Shown here: positions 17,368-24,415 of the stretch, piece after piece
Numbering within the stretch: the first letter of the stretch is position 1
How the letters are laid out: each line of letters opens with the position of its first letter
Assembly: GCA_024641505.1 (NCBI GenBank)
Contig: JAHECY010000023.1
Coordinates: forward strand, 1-45,821
DNA from: Gammaproteobacteria bacterium
Lineage (GTDB): Bacteria > Pseudomonadota > Gammaproteobacteria > SG8-11
DNA: 45,821 bases
Direction of reading: 5' to 3'
Made by a program: the position numbers and the translations under genes
Notes under the pieces: model-generated
What the model saw: the letters and a program-made list of their open reading frames with translations, nothing else
What the model was told of the DNA's origin: nothing
The model's database searches: none

Positions 17368-19062
17368 ATGAGCGACGTGAAATATACTCGTGGCGGCTGC
17401 GCCCGGCCCGCGACGTCCCTGCAGTTTCATACCGGCAGTTGGCGTGTGCAGCGACCGGTCCATCGACATGGCGCCGCGCCGTGTCATGTGGCCTGCCCGG
17501 CGGGGGAAAATCCCCAGGCATATCTGGCGCGTATCGAGGAAGGGGATGAGCAGGCGGCTTGGCGTGAATTGGTCACGATCAATCCTCTGCCGGCGATTAC
17601 CGGACGGGTTTGTCCGCACTTCTGCGAGAGTGCCTGTAATCGCGCGACTTACGACAGTGCCATCTCGATTCATGGCGTAGAGCGGTATTTGGGAGACAAG
17701 GCGCTGGCGCATGATTGGCATTATGCGGTGCCGGCGCGCGCCGTCGGCGCCGCGCGCGTGGCGATCGTCGGCGCCGGCCCGGCAGGCCTTGCCGCCGCTT
17801 ACCACCTGACGTTACTGGGCTATCAGGCGGTGATGTTCGAGGCGAATCCCGAACCGGGAGGTACGCTGCGCGGAGCCATTCCGGAATATCGTTTGCCACG
17901 TGGCGTGTTGCAGGTGGAAATGCAACGGGTGCTGGACATTGGTATCGAATTTCGCGCCAACACGCGCCTCGGGCGCGATGTTTCGCTGGAAGAGTTGCGG
18001 CAGAGCCATGCCGCCGTGTTTCTTGGACCCGGTACCCAACGTGCGCGCTACTGGCATGTGGACGGTATCGTGCAACGGGATTTACATCAGGCTCTGGACT
18101 TGCTGAAGGCGTGGAACACCGTGGGCAAATTGTCCATGCCCGCCAGTGTCGCCGTGGTCGGCGCCGGTAACACGGCGCTTGATACCGCTCGTATTTTACG
18201 CCGCGCCGGGGTTGCGTCGGTGCATTTGGTGGCGCACAAAGCGCTGCCGGAGCAGGCAGCGAGCGGCGACGATGTGATGCCGGTGCATCCCCGGGAGATC
18301 GCCCAGGCGCTGGAGGAAGGCGTGCAAATTCATCCACATCGGGGAATTCGGCGCTTGCTGCTGCGCGGCGAGCGCGTGGTGGGCGTGGAAATGGTGCACA
18401 TGAAGAAATTGCGCGGCGCCGATGGCGTGTACGCGCGCGTGGCTTTTGAAGGTACGGAAACCGTGTTGCATGTGGAGCAGGTGATTCCGGCTATCGGTCA
18501 GACCGTGGACGGCGTGGGTTTTGACGCCCTGGTGGCGGACAACGGGTTCGTCAGCGTTAATGCGCAAGGCGCTGTCACCGCCGGCTATCAGGGTGTGTTC
18601 GCGGGCGGGGATGCGATCGGCAAGGGTGGCACGGTCACGCGTGCGATAGGCGACGGCCGGCGCGCGGCGGCAGCGATTCACGGTTTTCTGCAGGGCCGGG
18701 AGTGGGCGGCGTCGGTGCTGGCCCCGGTCACGTTCGCGCAATTGAATGTCAACTATTTTGAGCCTGCGCCGCGCCCGGAAGATCCGGTGCTGGCGCTCAA
18801 GAAGCGTATTGGTGAAAAAGAAGTGGTGGGCGGCATCGAACAACAGGCGGTGCTGCAGGAGGCGCAGCGTTGTTTTTCCTGCGGCAACTGTTTCGCCTGT
18901 GATAACTGCTGGACTCTGTGTCCGGATACGGCGGTTCTCAAGACTCAGGAACTGGCCGCCGACGGTGCGCATTATGTGTTCGACTATGATTATTGCAAAG
19001 GTTGCGGGATCTGCGCGCAGGAATGCCCGTGCGGCTTTATCGCCATGGAGGCGGAATTGTGA
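17368..19062 (+). CDS. GltD-like FAD/NAD(P) oxidoreductase fused to a 2x[4Fe-4S] ferredoxin (PorD-like) domain
   Basis: A 564-residue fusion. Residues 1-120 form the Fe-S N-terminal domain of glutamate synthase small-subunit type (Cys39, 43, 82, 86, 90). FAD binding follows at VAIVGAGPAG (131-140) and NAD(P) binding at VAVVGAGNTA (261-270), with a second FAD contact in GVFAGGDAIGKGGTVTRAIG. The last 65 residues are a ferredoxin of PorD type, with CFSCGNCFACDNCWTLCP and CKGCGICAQECP. It likely passes electrons from the oxoacid oxidoreductase to or from NAD(P)H, so the complex may not need a soluble ferredoxin, as in PadEFGHI-type phenylglyoxylate oxidoreductase; this is inference from domain order. 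Confidence 0.9.
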   Translation: MSDVKYTRGGCARPATSLQFHTGSWRVQRPVHRHGAAPCHVACPAGENPQAYLARIEEGDEQAAWRELVTINPLPAITGRVCPHFCESACNRATYDSAISIHGVERYLGDKALAHDWHYAVPARAVGAARVAIVGAGPAGLAAAYHLTLLGYQAVMFEANPEPGGTLRGAIPEYRLPRGVLQVEMQRVLDIGIEFRANTRLGRDVSLEELRQSHAAVFLGPGTQRARYWHVDGIVQRDLHQALDLLKAWNTVGKLSMPASVAVVGAGNTALDTARILRRAGVASVHLVAHKALPEQAASGDDVMPVHPREIAQALEEGVQIHPHRGIRRLLLRGERVVGVEMVHMKKLRGADGVYARVAFEGTETVLHVEQVIPAIGQTVDGVGFDALVADNGFVSVNAQGAVTAGYQGVFAGGDAIGKGGTVTRAIGDGRRAAAAIHGFLQGREWAASVLAPVTFAQLNVNYFEPAPRPEDPVLALKKRIGEKEVVGGIEQQAVLQEAQRCFSCGNCFACDNCWTLCPDTAVLKTQELAADGAHYVFDYDYCKGCGICAQECPCGFIAMEAEL

Positions 19063-19063
19063 A

Positions 19064-19080
19064 GCCTGCCATCGGCAGGC
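19064..19080 (+). terminator. Short GC hairpin after the oxidoreductase operon
   Basis: GCCTGCC ATC GGCAGGC is a perfect 7-bp stem starting one base after the stop region of the flavoprotein gene. No T tract follows, so it is a weak terminator or an mRNA-stabilising element; read-through to the phosphotransferase gene 30 bases on is possible. Confidence 0.4.
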
Positions 19081-19111
19081 GTTAACCGCGAAGGAATGAA
19101 GGGAAGATTTC

Positions 19112-20590
19112 ATGTTTGAGATCGTAGAGACCGGCAGCAAGGTCCGTAAATCGGAGTATCAACAGCAACTGCCGGAAATCCGCACGCAGTTATTGCAGGT
19201 ACAGGCGGAGTTGCGGGCCGCGAATGTGCCGGTGATTATTATCGTGTCGGGGGTCGAGGGCGCCGGCAAAGGTGCGCTGGTGAGCAGGCTGAACGAGTGG
19301 ATGGATACCCGGGGTATTGAGACACACGCTTTTTGGAATGAAAGCGATGAGGAACGGGAGCGCCCGTATTTCTGGCGCTTTTGGCGCCAGTTGCCGCCGC
19401 GCGGCGGCATGGGTGTGTTCTTTGGCTCGTGGTATACGCGCATTATCGTCGACCGTGTGTTCGACCGGCTGGACAGCCGACAGTTGGAAAATCGCGTGCG
19501 GCAGGTGGAGGAAATGGAGCGCATGCTCAGTGATGACGGCGCCTTGATCCTTAAATTCTGGATGCATCTTACCGTGGCGGACCAACAGAAGGTATTTCAC
19601 AAGGATAAGTTGGACGGTGTGCACGCGAACAGCATGCGCAAGCGGTTTGCCGATCACTATGATGAGTTCCAGCGGGTATCCGCCCAGGTGATTCGGCAGA
19701 CCGACTCCGGTCAATGTCCCTGGCGCATGGTGGAGGCCGCGGATCGCCGCTACCGCGAGTTGACCGTGGCCCGCGCCATCATCGAGGCTGCGCGCACGCG
19801 TCTGAATCTGCAATCGGCGACGGTCGTTCAGGCCGCGCGTGCTGTGGCGACGCCGATTTCGGATGCGGGCCGGATTTCCGTGCTGGAGCGCGTGGATCTG
19901 ACCAGCAACCTCGACGCCGAATCCTACAAAAAGAAACTGAAGAAATACCAGACACGGCTGCACGATCTCGCCTGGGAGGCTTTTCACCAGAAACGCAGTA
20001 TGGTCGCCTTATTCGAAGGCTGGGATGCAGCCGGTAAGGGTAGCGCCATTCGCCGGGTGACCACTGCGGTTGATGCGCGTCTGTATCGCGTCATTCCGTT
20101 TGCCGCGCCCACCGATGAGGAGAAAGCGCATCATTATTTGTGGCGTTTCTGGCGCCAGATTCCGCGCGCGGGTTACATCTCGCTCTATGACCGCTCCTGG
20201 TACGGTCGAGTGCTGGTGGAGCGCGTGGAGGGTTTTGCGCACCCCACGGCATGGAACCAGGCCTATCAGGAAATCAACGATTTTGAATCGCAGCTGCAAG
20301 AACACGGTATTGTCGTCGTCAAGTTCTGGCTGCATATTGACGCTGACGAGCAATTGCGGCGGTTCCAGGAACGCGAGCAGACGCCATGGAAACAGTACAA
20401 GATCACCGCGGAGGACTACCGCAATCGGGAAAAGTGGCGTGACTATGATCTTGCCGTCAACGAGATGGTGGCGCGCACCAGTACCGGCGTTGCGCCCTGG
20501 ACACTGGTGCCGGGAAACTGCAAAAAATATGCGCGTGTGGAGATCCTGAAAACCCTGTGCAAGAACCTGTCAGCTGCACTTGAACCGTAG
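19112..20590 (+). CDS. pap: Polyphosphate:AMP phosphotransferase (two-domain PPK2)
   Basis: A 492-residue enzyme with two PPK2 domains in tandem, the class II arrangement known from Acinetobacter and Pseudomonas, which transfers phosphate from polyphosphate to AMP to make ADP. Each half has a Walker A (GVEGAGKG at 47-54; GWDAAGKG at 303-310) and a matching WRFWRQ...GSWYTR or DRSWYGR block. In the second, the Walker A, DRSWYGR and EREQTPWKQYKIT are the most canonical, as expected for the catalytic half. A GAAGGGAAG ribosome-binding site precedes ATG. The stop codon lies inside the left arm of an inverted repeat. Confidence 0.93.
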   Translation: MFEIVETGSKVRKSEYQQQLPEIRTQLLQVQAELRAANVPVIIIVSGVEGAGKGALVSRLNEWMDTRGIETHAFWNESDEERERPYFWRFWRQLPPRGGMGVFFGSWYTRIIVDRVFDRLDSRQLENRVRQVEEMERMLSDDGALILKFWMHLTVADQQKVFHKDKLDGVHANSMRKRFADHYDEFQRVSAQVIRQTDSGQCPWRMVEAADRRYRELTVARAIIEAARTRLNLQSATVVQAARAVATPISDAGRISVLERVDLTSNLDAESYKKKLKKYQTRLHDLAWEAFHQKRSMVALFEGWDAAGKGSAIRRVTTAVDARLYRVIPFAAPTDEEKAHHYLWRFWRQIPRAGYISLYDRSWYGRVLVERVEGFAHPTAWNQAYQEINDFESQLQEHGIVVVKFWLHIDADEQLRRFQEREQTPWKQYKITAEDYRNREKWRDYDLAVNEMVARTSTGVAPWTLVPGNCKKYARVEILKTLCKNLSAALEP

Positions 20591-20686
20591 GGTGCGTATT
20601 ACGCACCGTATTTTTATCCGAACGCAGAATTGTTAGAGTAACCACTCTACCGCTAATTAAAGCACGGTGCGTAATACGCACCCTAC
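20587..20686. repeat. Perfect 23-bp inverted repeat pair (REPIN-like), arms each palindromic
   Basis: The left arm (20587-20609) and right arm (20664-20686) are exact reverse complements over 23 bases, beginning GTAGGGTGCG. Each arm is itself a near-perfect hairpin around GGTGCGTA-T-TACGCACC. Between them lies a small TAGAGT-AACC-ACTCTA hairpin. The left arm covers the TAG stop codon of the phosphotransferase gene. Sequences of this GGTGCGT...ACGCACC type are common dispersed elements in proteobacteria. It may also act as a bidirectional terminator. Confidence 0.93.
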
Positions 20687-20720
20687 ATTCCGTGACAGCC
20701 CCGGCTCAGGCGAAGAAATA

Positions 20721-21035
20721 TTATTTCTGTGTCTGGCGCAGCGCGTTGACGATATCCGCCAACGCCGGCACGCCACGATTGCCGCTGTCGGCGTTCTGGT
20801 AGATTCTGCAACACACCGCGCTGTCGGTGGCGCGCACCCCGGAAACGTCCCGACCCTCGACCAGGATCGTGGGGGAGCCAAAGTGGCGTGCATAGTCCGG
20901 AGTGGCGGGGTCGTTACTTTCCCATTCCCGCCACTGTGGCGTGACACCGGCCTCGTTAAAGGCCTTCGCCAATTGGTCTCGCGCCGCTTGAATGTTGGGG
21001 CAGGTTTTTTCGTAGATCAATTCGACTTGGGTCAT
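20721..21035 (-). CDS. Thioredoxin-fold small protein in the merR operon
   Basis: A 104-residue protein beginning VELIYEKTCPNIQAARDQL, a thioredoxin-like strand, a single-Cys CPN active-site-like turn and helix; the cis-Pro-like GSPTILVEG and C-terminal GVPALADIVNAL fit the fold. Further cysteines occur in VCCRIYQ. Similar small proteins are found beside mercury-resistance genes, but no enzyme activity is established. It starts three bases after the merR stop codon with a GGAG ribosome-binding site inside merR, so the two are co-transcribed. Confidence 0.75.
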   Translation of the reverse strand: MTQVELIYEKTCPNIQAARDQLAKAFNEAGVTPQWREWESNDPATPDYARHFGSPTILVEGRDVSGVRATDSAVCCRIYQNADSGNRGVPALADIVNALRQTQK

Positions 21036-21038
21036 GGG

Positions 21039-21446
21039 TTACTCCGTCTCATCTTCCAGGGCGTCTAAAATTGGGCACTCGCTTACCGGACCCGTGCCGG
21101 TACACTGCGCCGCCAACTGCTGCAATGCTTTTTTCATGCGCTGCAACTCTATAAGTTTTTGCTCAATTTCCGTTACTTTGGCCGCCGCCTTGCTTTGAAT
21201 ATCCTGGCAGGTCACGCCGGTTTGCATGCGTAGACTGAGCAGTTCCTTGATGTCTTTCAGGGTGAAGCCCACTTCTTTCGCGCGCTGAATGAAGCGAATA
21301 CGCTTGATGGCGGAAAGTGCATACAGGCGGTAACCGGCTGCGCTGCGCGGCGGCACCATAATCAAGCCCTCCCGTTCGTAGAAACGGATGGTTTCCACGC
21401 CTACCTGGGTGTGCTTGGCTAATTGGCCTATAGTGAGTGTGGTCAT
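21039..21446 (-). CDS. merR: MerR-type Hg(II)-responsive transcriptional regulator
   Basis: A 135-residue MerR-family protein: winged helix at 1-70 (LTIGQLAKHTQVGVETIRFY) and a long dimerisation helix. Its three cysteines (Cys80, Cys115, Cys124) have exactly the spacing, 35 and 9 residues, of the Hg(II)-binding Cys82/117/126 of Tn501 MerR, each shifted by two. That strongly supports mercury sensing over copper or zinc. The start at 21446 is chosen since AAGG is correctly spaced; two upstream in-frame ATGs are too close to it. It is autoregulated from a MerR-type promoter, and it lacks a divergent mer operon; merTP lie some 21 kb away. Confidence 0.88.
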   Translation of the reverse strand: MTTLTIGQLAKHTQVGVETIRFYEREGLIMVPPRSAAGYRLYALSAIKRIRFIQRAKEVGFTLKDIKELLSLRMQTGVTCQDIQSKAAAKVTEIEQKLIELQRMKKALQQLAAQCTGTGPVSECPILDALEDETE

Positions 21447-21466
21447 GTGCATTACCTTCTGGCGCA

Positions 21467-21497
21467 CTATAAACAACGTACTATACTACAGGGTCAA
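21467..21497 (-). promoter_or_regulatory. MerR-type promoter and operator of merR
   Basis: On the minus strand TTGACC (-35, plus-strand 21492-21497) and TTATAG (-10, 21467-21472) are separated by 19 bases, the long spacer typical of MerR-activated promoters. The spacer holds a dyad GTA-n6-TAC. The -10 lies about 20 bases before the merR start. The merT promoter at 42947 has the same spacing and shares GTA...GTAC at the same positions. Confidence 0.85.
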
Positions 21498-21522
21498 GCG
21501 CAGGAGAGGTCAAAGAGAGGGA

Positions 21523-21592
21523 GGGGTCAGATTTTGCCCTGCAATACCGTGTCTGCAACTAGACAAGTTATGGCAGGGCAAAACCTGACCCC
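21523..21592. repeat. Palindromic dispersed element, copy 1 (GGGGTCAG...CTGACCCC)
   Basis: GGGGTCAGATTTTGCCCTGC (21523-21542) is matched by GCAGGGCAAAACCTGACCCC (21573-21592), a 20-bp inverted repeat with a single mismatch and a 30-base loop. It sits between the merR promoter and the end of narI. A related element, with the same outer eight bases, is at 34045-34114. Elements of this type resemble the REP-like palindromes associated with Y1/RAYT transposases in proteobacteria. Confidence 0.88.
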
Positions 21593-21599
21593 GTGTTAA

Positions 21600-22295
21600 T
21601 TAACGGGCCAGAACTCGCTTGAGACGTACTATCTGGTAGGCGCGTCCCAGGTATTGCACCGGAACCGACCATACATGCACCAGCCGGGTAAACGGGAACA
21701 GCAGGAAAATGGTCATGCCCATCACCACATGTACCTTGAACGCCAGGTGCACGCCGGCGATGGCGGCCGGTACCGGACTGAAGGTAACGATGCTTTGCGC
21801 CCAGGTAGTAAGCGCGATCATGGTGGCGGGGTCGTTGTGACCGGCATGGCCCCAGGACACGGGAATGGTGGACAGACCCAGCAGCAAGGTGGCCATGATC
21901 CAGCCCAGGATAAAGATGTCCCGGAGCCGGCTGGTGGCGCGGATACGCCGGTTATACAGACGCCGCAGCCACAACATGATGCCGCCGGTGAGGCATGTCA
22001 ATCCAAAAATGATGCCCAGGATCATCGCCATGTACTGGTGCGCGAGATCGGTAATGCCCGCCGCCAGCACCCAGCTGTGGGGTGTCAACAAGCCGCCCAG
22101 ATGACCGAAGAAAATGCAGATGATGCCGATGTGAAACATATTGCTCGCGACGCGCATGTATTTCTTCGACAGCAACTGACTGGAATCGCTTTTCCAAGTG
22201 TATTGCTCTCGGTCAAAACGCAGCCAGTTGCCCAGAATGAATACCGTGCCGGCAAGGTAAGGGTAAACACCAAAAAAGAAGTCATGCAAGTTCAT
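21600..22295 (-). CDS. narI: Respiratory nitrate reductase, gamma subunit (cytochrome b)
   Basis: A 231-residue membrane protein with five hydrophobic helices, the NarI arrangement. Histidines that ligate the two b-type hemes lie in the helix 2 region (MFHIGIICIFFGHLGG) and in the last helix pair (GVHLAFKVHVVMGM). It takes electrons from quinol at the periplasmic face and passes them to NarH. ATG 22295 is preferred over 22334 because GAGGAG lies a few bases before it. It is the last gene of the operon; a palindromic element starts eight bases after its stop. Confidence 0.95.
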   Translation of the reverse strand: MNLHDFFFGVYPYLAGTVFILGNWLRFDREQYTWKSDSSQLLSKKYMRVASNMFHIGIICIFFGHLGGLLTPHSWVLAAGITDLAHQYMAMILGIIFGLTCLTGGIMLWLRRLYNRRIRATSRLRDIFILGWIMATLLLGLSTIPVSWGHAGHNDPATMIALTTWAQSIVTFSPVPAAIAGVHLAFKVHVVMGMTIFLLFPFTRLVHVWSVPVQYLGRAYQIVRLKRVLAR

Positions 22296-22305
22296 GGAAG
22301 TCTCC

Positions 22306-22824
22306 TCATGCGGCCCGTGGGGCCAGTTGACCACGGCGCTCGATCATGCGTAACAGTGCGGCATAGGGGCTGCGTGCCTGTTCCAGGTTGCCCGCCAGTA
22401 CGGTTAGCACCTTAAGGGCGTCGGCGAGAAATACCCGGGCCTGAAAGTCGTCCAGCGTCGAAACGTATTCCAATATCAATGGCAGATAGTCCGGCAACTC
22501 GCGATCATCCGCTTGCAGGCCGTTGGCTCTGTAATGTTCCCCCAAATCGATGAGCGCCGGTCCCCGACCCCGGTCATCGCCGAACAGGTGATGGGTCAGG
22601 TGCAGGCTGTGTTCCGCCTGCATGTCGAAGGTCTGCACATAGGCCGCCTGCAGGTCCACCGGGCTTTGGGATTGCATCCAGTCCAGCAGGCCCAGCAGCG
22701 CTTGTTTTTCCTCCAAGGTTACCGCGGCATGATCGGTGACGTACTGTTGTAACTCCGGCAGGTGCGTCAGCAGCTCCCGGTCCGGGTAGTCGAGCAAACG
22801 CGCCAAAAGTAAATAATCTCGCAT
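22306..22824 (-). CDS. narJ: Nitrate reductase molybdenum cofactor assembly chaperone
   Basis: A 172-residue TorD/NarJ-family protein. It opens RDYLLLARLLDYPDRELL, and LTHHLFGDDRGRGPALIDLG is the conserved core around residue 80-100. NarJ binds NarG and helps insert the molybdenum cofactor and iron-sulfur cluster FS0. E. coli NarJ is about 236 residues, so this version lacks much of the C-terminal extension but retains the core; that may be normal for the lineage. The gene is tightly packed between narH and narI, and AAGGAGAG precedes ATG. Confidence 0.9.
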   Translation of the reverse strand: MRDYLLLARLLDYPDRELLTHLPELQQYVTDHAAVTLEEKQALLGLLDWMQSQSPVDLQAAYVQTFDMQAEHSLHLTHHLFGDDRGRGPALIDLGEHYRANGLQADDRELPDYLPLILEYVSTLDDFQARVFLADALKVLTVLAGNLEQARSPYAALLRMIERRGQLAPRAA

Positions 22825-22835
22825 GACCGCTCTCC

Positions 22836-24389
22836 TTATACTTTGTCTTTTCGCCGCGGGGGCGGCACGAATTCCACCGGTACCGTGGTGCGGGAGCGGC
22901 GTACCGGAAACAGCGAAACGCCATCGCCACCGGGTGACGTGGTGTTGCCCGGCGAAAATCCCATTTGGCCTTGAAAGGCGTAATAGTCTTCCTGGTGATA
23001 CTCTTCCTTGGCCGTGGGAATGACAAACCGGTCTTCGTAATTGGCGATGGCCAGGTAGCGGTACATTTCTTCCGCTTGCGCCACAGTAATGCCGGCGGCC
23101 TCCAATGCTACGGTGTCGATCTTGTTTTCCACGTGTTTGCTGCGTTGGTAGCTGCGCATTGCCAGTAACCGCCGCAGCGCCTTGATGATGGGCGCTTCGT
23201 CACCGGCGGTCAGCAGGTTCGCCAGGTATTGCGCCGGCATGCGCAGGGCTTCCGCTTTCGGTATCGCACCATCGGCTTCCGTGGGCAGCTTGCCCTGATC
23301 GATTTGGGTCTGCACCGGTGACAGCGGCGGCACGTACCACATCATGGGCAGCGTCCGGAACTCGGGGTGCAAGGGAAACGCGATTTTCCATTCCATGGCC
23401 ATCTTCCACACTGGGGACTTTTGCGCGGCGATGATCCAGTGATCCGGAATGCCCGCATCCTTGGCTTCGGCGATGACTTCCGGAGCGTTGGGGTCCAGAA
23501 AGATATTCATCTGGGCGTTATACAGACCCTGCTCGTCGACCGCGGCGGCGTCGCTGATGCGGTCCGCGTCATAGAGAATCACGCCCATGTAACGAATGCG
23601 GCCGACGCAGGATTCGGCGCATACCGTGGGCATGCCGGATTCGATGCGCGGATAACAGCCGATGCATTTTTCCGATTTTCCCGATTCCCAGTTGTAATAA
23701 ACTTTCTTGTACGGGCAGCCGCTGACACACATGCGCCAGCCGCGGCATTTTTCCTGGTCGACGAGCACGATGCCGTCTTCCGCGCGCTTGTAGATCGACC
23801 CCGAGGGGCAGGAAGCAACACAGGCGGGATTCAGGCAATGATTGCACAGACGCGGCAGATACATGTGAAAGGTATTTTGAAACTCCTTGTACATTTCTTT
23901 TTCGATACCGTTGAAATTGCTGTCCTTGCTGCGTTTGGAGAACTCTCCCGCCAAGTCGTCTTCCCAGTTGGGACCCCAGTGAATTTTGTCCATCTGGCTG
24001 CCGTCGATGGCGGAGCGGGGCCGCGCCGTGGGTGTGGCTTCCGACAGCGGGGCGTGCTGCAAACGGCTGTAGTCCATTTCAAAAGGTTCGTAATAATCGT
24101 CGATTTCCGGCATGTTGGGATTGGCGAATATGTTGAGCAGCTTGGAGGTGCGACCACCGGCTTTCAGTTCCAGCTTGCCGTTTTCCCGGGTCCAGCCGCC
24201 CTTCCACTTGGCCTGGTTTTCCCATTGCTTGGGATAGCCGATGCCGGGTTTGGATTCCACGTTGTTGAACCAGACGTATTCCACGCCCTTGCGGTTGGTC
24301 CACACGTTCTTGCAAGTGACCGAACAGGTGTGGCAGCCAATACACTTGTCCAGGTTCAGGACCATGGCGATTTGTGCACGGATTTTCAT
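22836..24389 (-). CDS. narH: Respiratory nitrate reductase, beta subunit (iron-sulfur)
   Basis: A 517-residue subunit. Residues Cys16, 19, 22 and 26 of the first cluster motif (CIGCHTCSVTCKNVW) are at the same positions as in E. coli NarH. The later group CNHCLNPACVASCP, CRGWRMCVSGCP (Trp in the [3Fe-4S]-type motif) and CIGCYPRIESG supply the other clusters, giving three [4Fe-4S] and one [3Fe-4S]. It carries electrons from NarI hemes to NarG. GAGGAG precedes ATG; 26 bases separate it from narG. Confidence 0.97.
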   Translation of the reverse strand: MKIRAQIAMVLNLDKCIGCHTCSVTCKNVWTNRKGVEYVWFNNVESKPGIGYPKQWENQAKWKGGWTRENGKLELKAGGRTSKLLNIFANPNMPEIDDYYEPFEMDYSRLQHAPLSEATPTARPRSAIDGSQMDKIHWGPNWEDDLAGEFSKRSKDSNFNGIEKEMYKEFQNTFHMYLPRLCNHCLNPACVASCPSGSIYKRAEDGIVLVDQEKCRGWRMCVSGCPYKKVYYNWESGKSEKCIGCYPRIESGMPTVCAESCVGRIRYMGVILYDADRISDAAAVDEQGLYNAQMNIFLDPNAPEVIAEAKDAGIPDHWIIAAQKSPVWKMAMEWKIAFPLHPEFRTLPMMWYVPPLSPVQTQIDQGKLPTEADGAIPKAEALRMPAQYLANLLTAGDEAPIIKALRRLLAMRSYQRSKHVENKIDTVALEAAGITVAQAEEMYRYLAIANYEDRFVIPTAKEEYHQEDYYAFQGQMGFSPGNTTSPGGDGVSLFPVRRSRTTVPVEFVPPPRRKDKV

Positions 24390-24415
24390 TGATGTCTCCT
24401 CGAATGCCGCAATGT

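Noticed and set aside
23367-24392. Long plus-strand ORF opposite narH, and similar ones opposite narG
   Set aside because: They are antisense to highly conserved genes and are explained by codon bias of the real genes.
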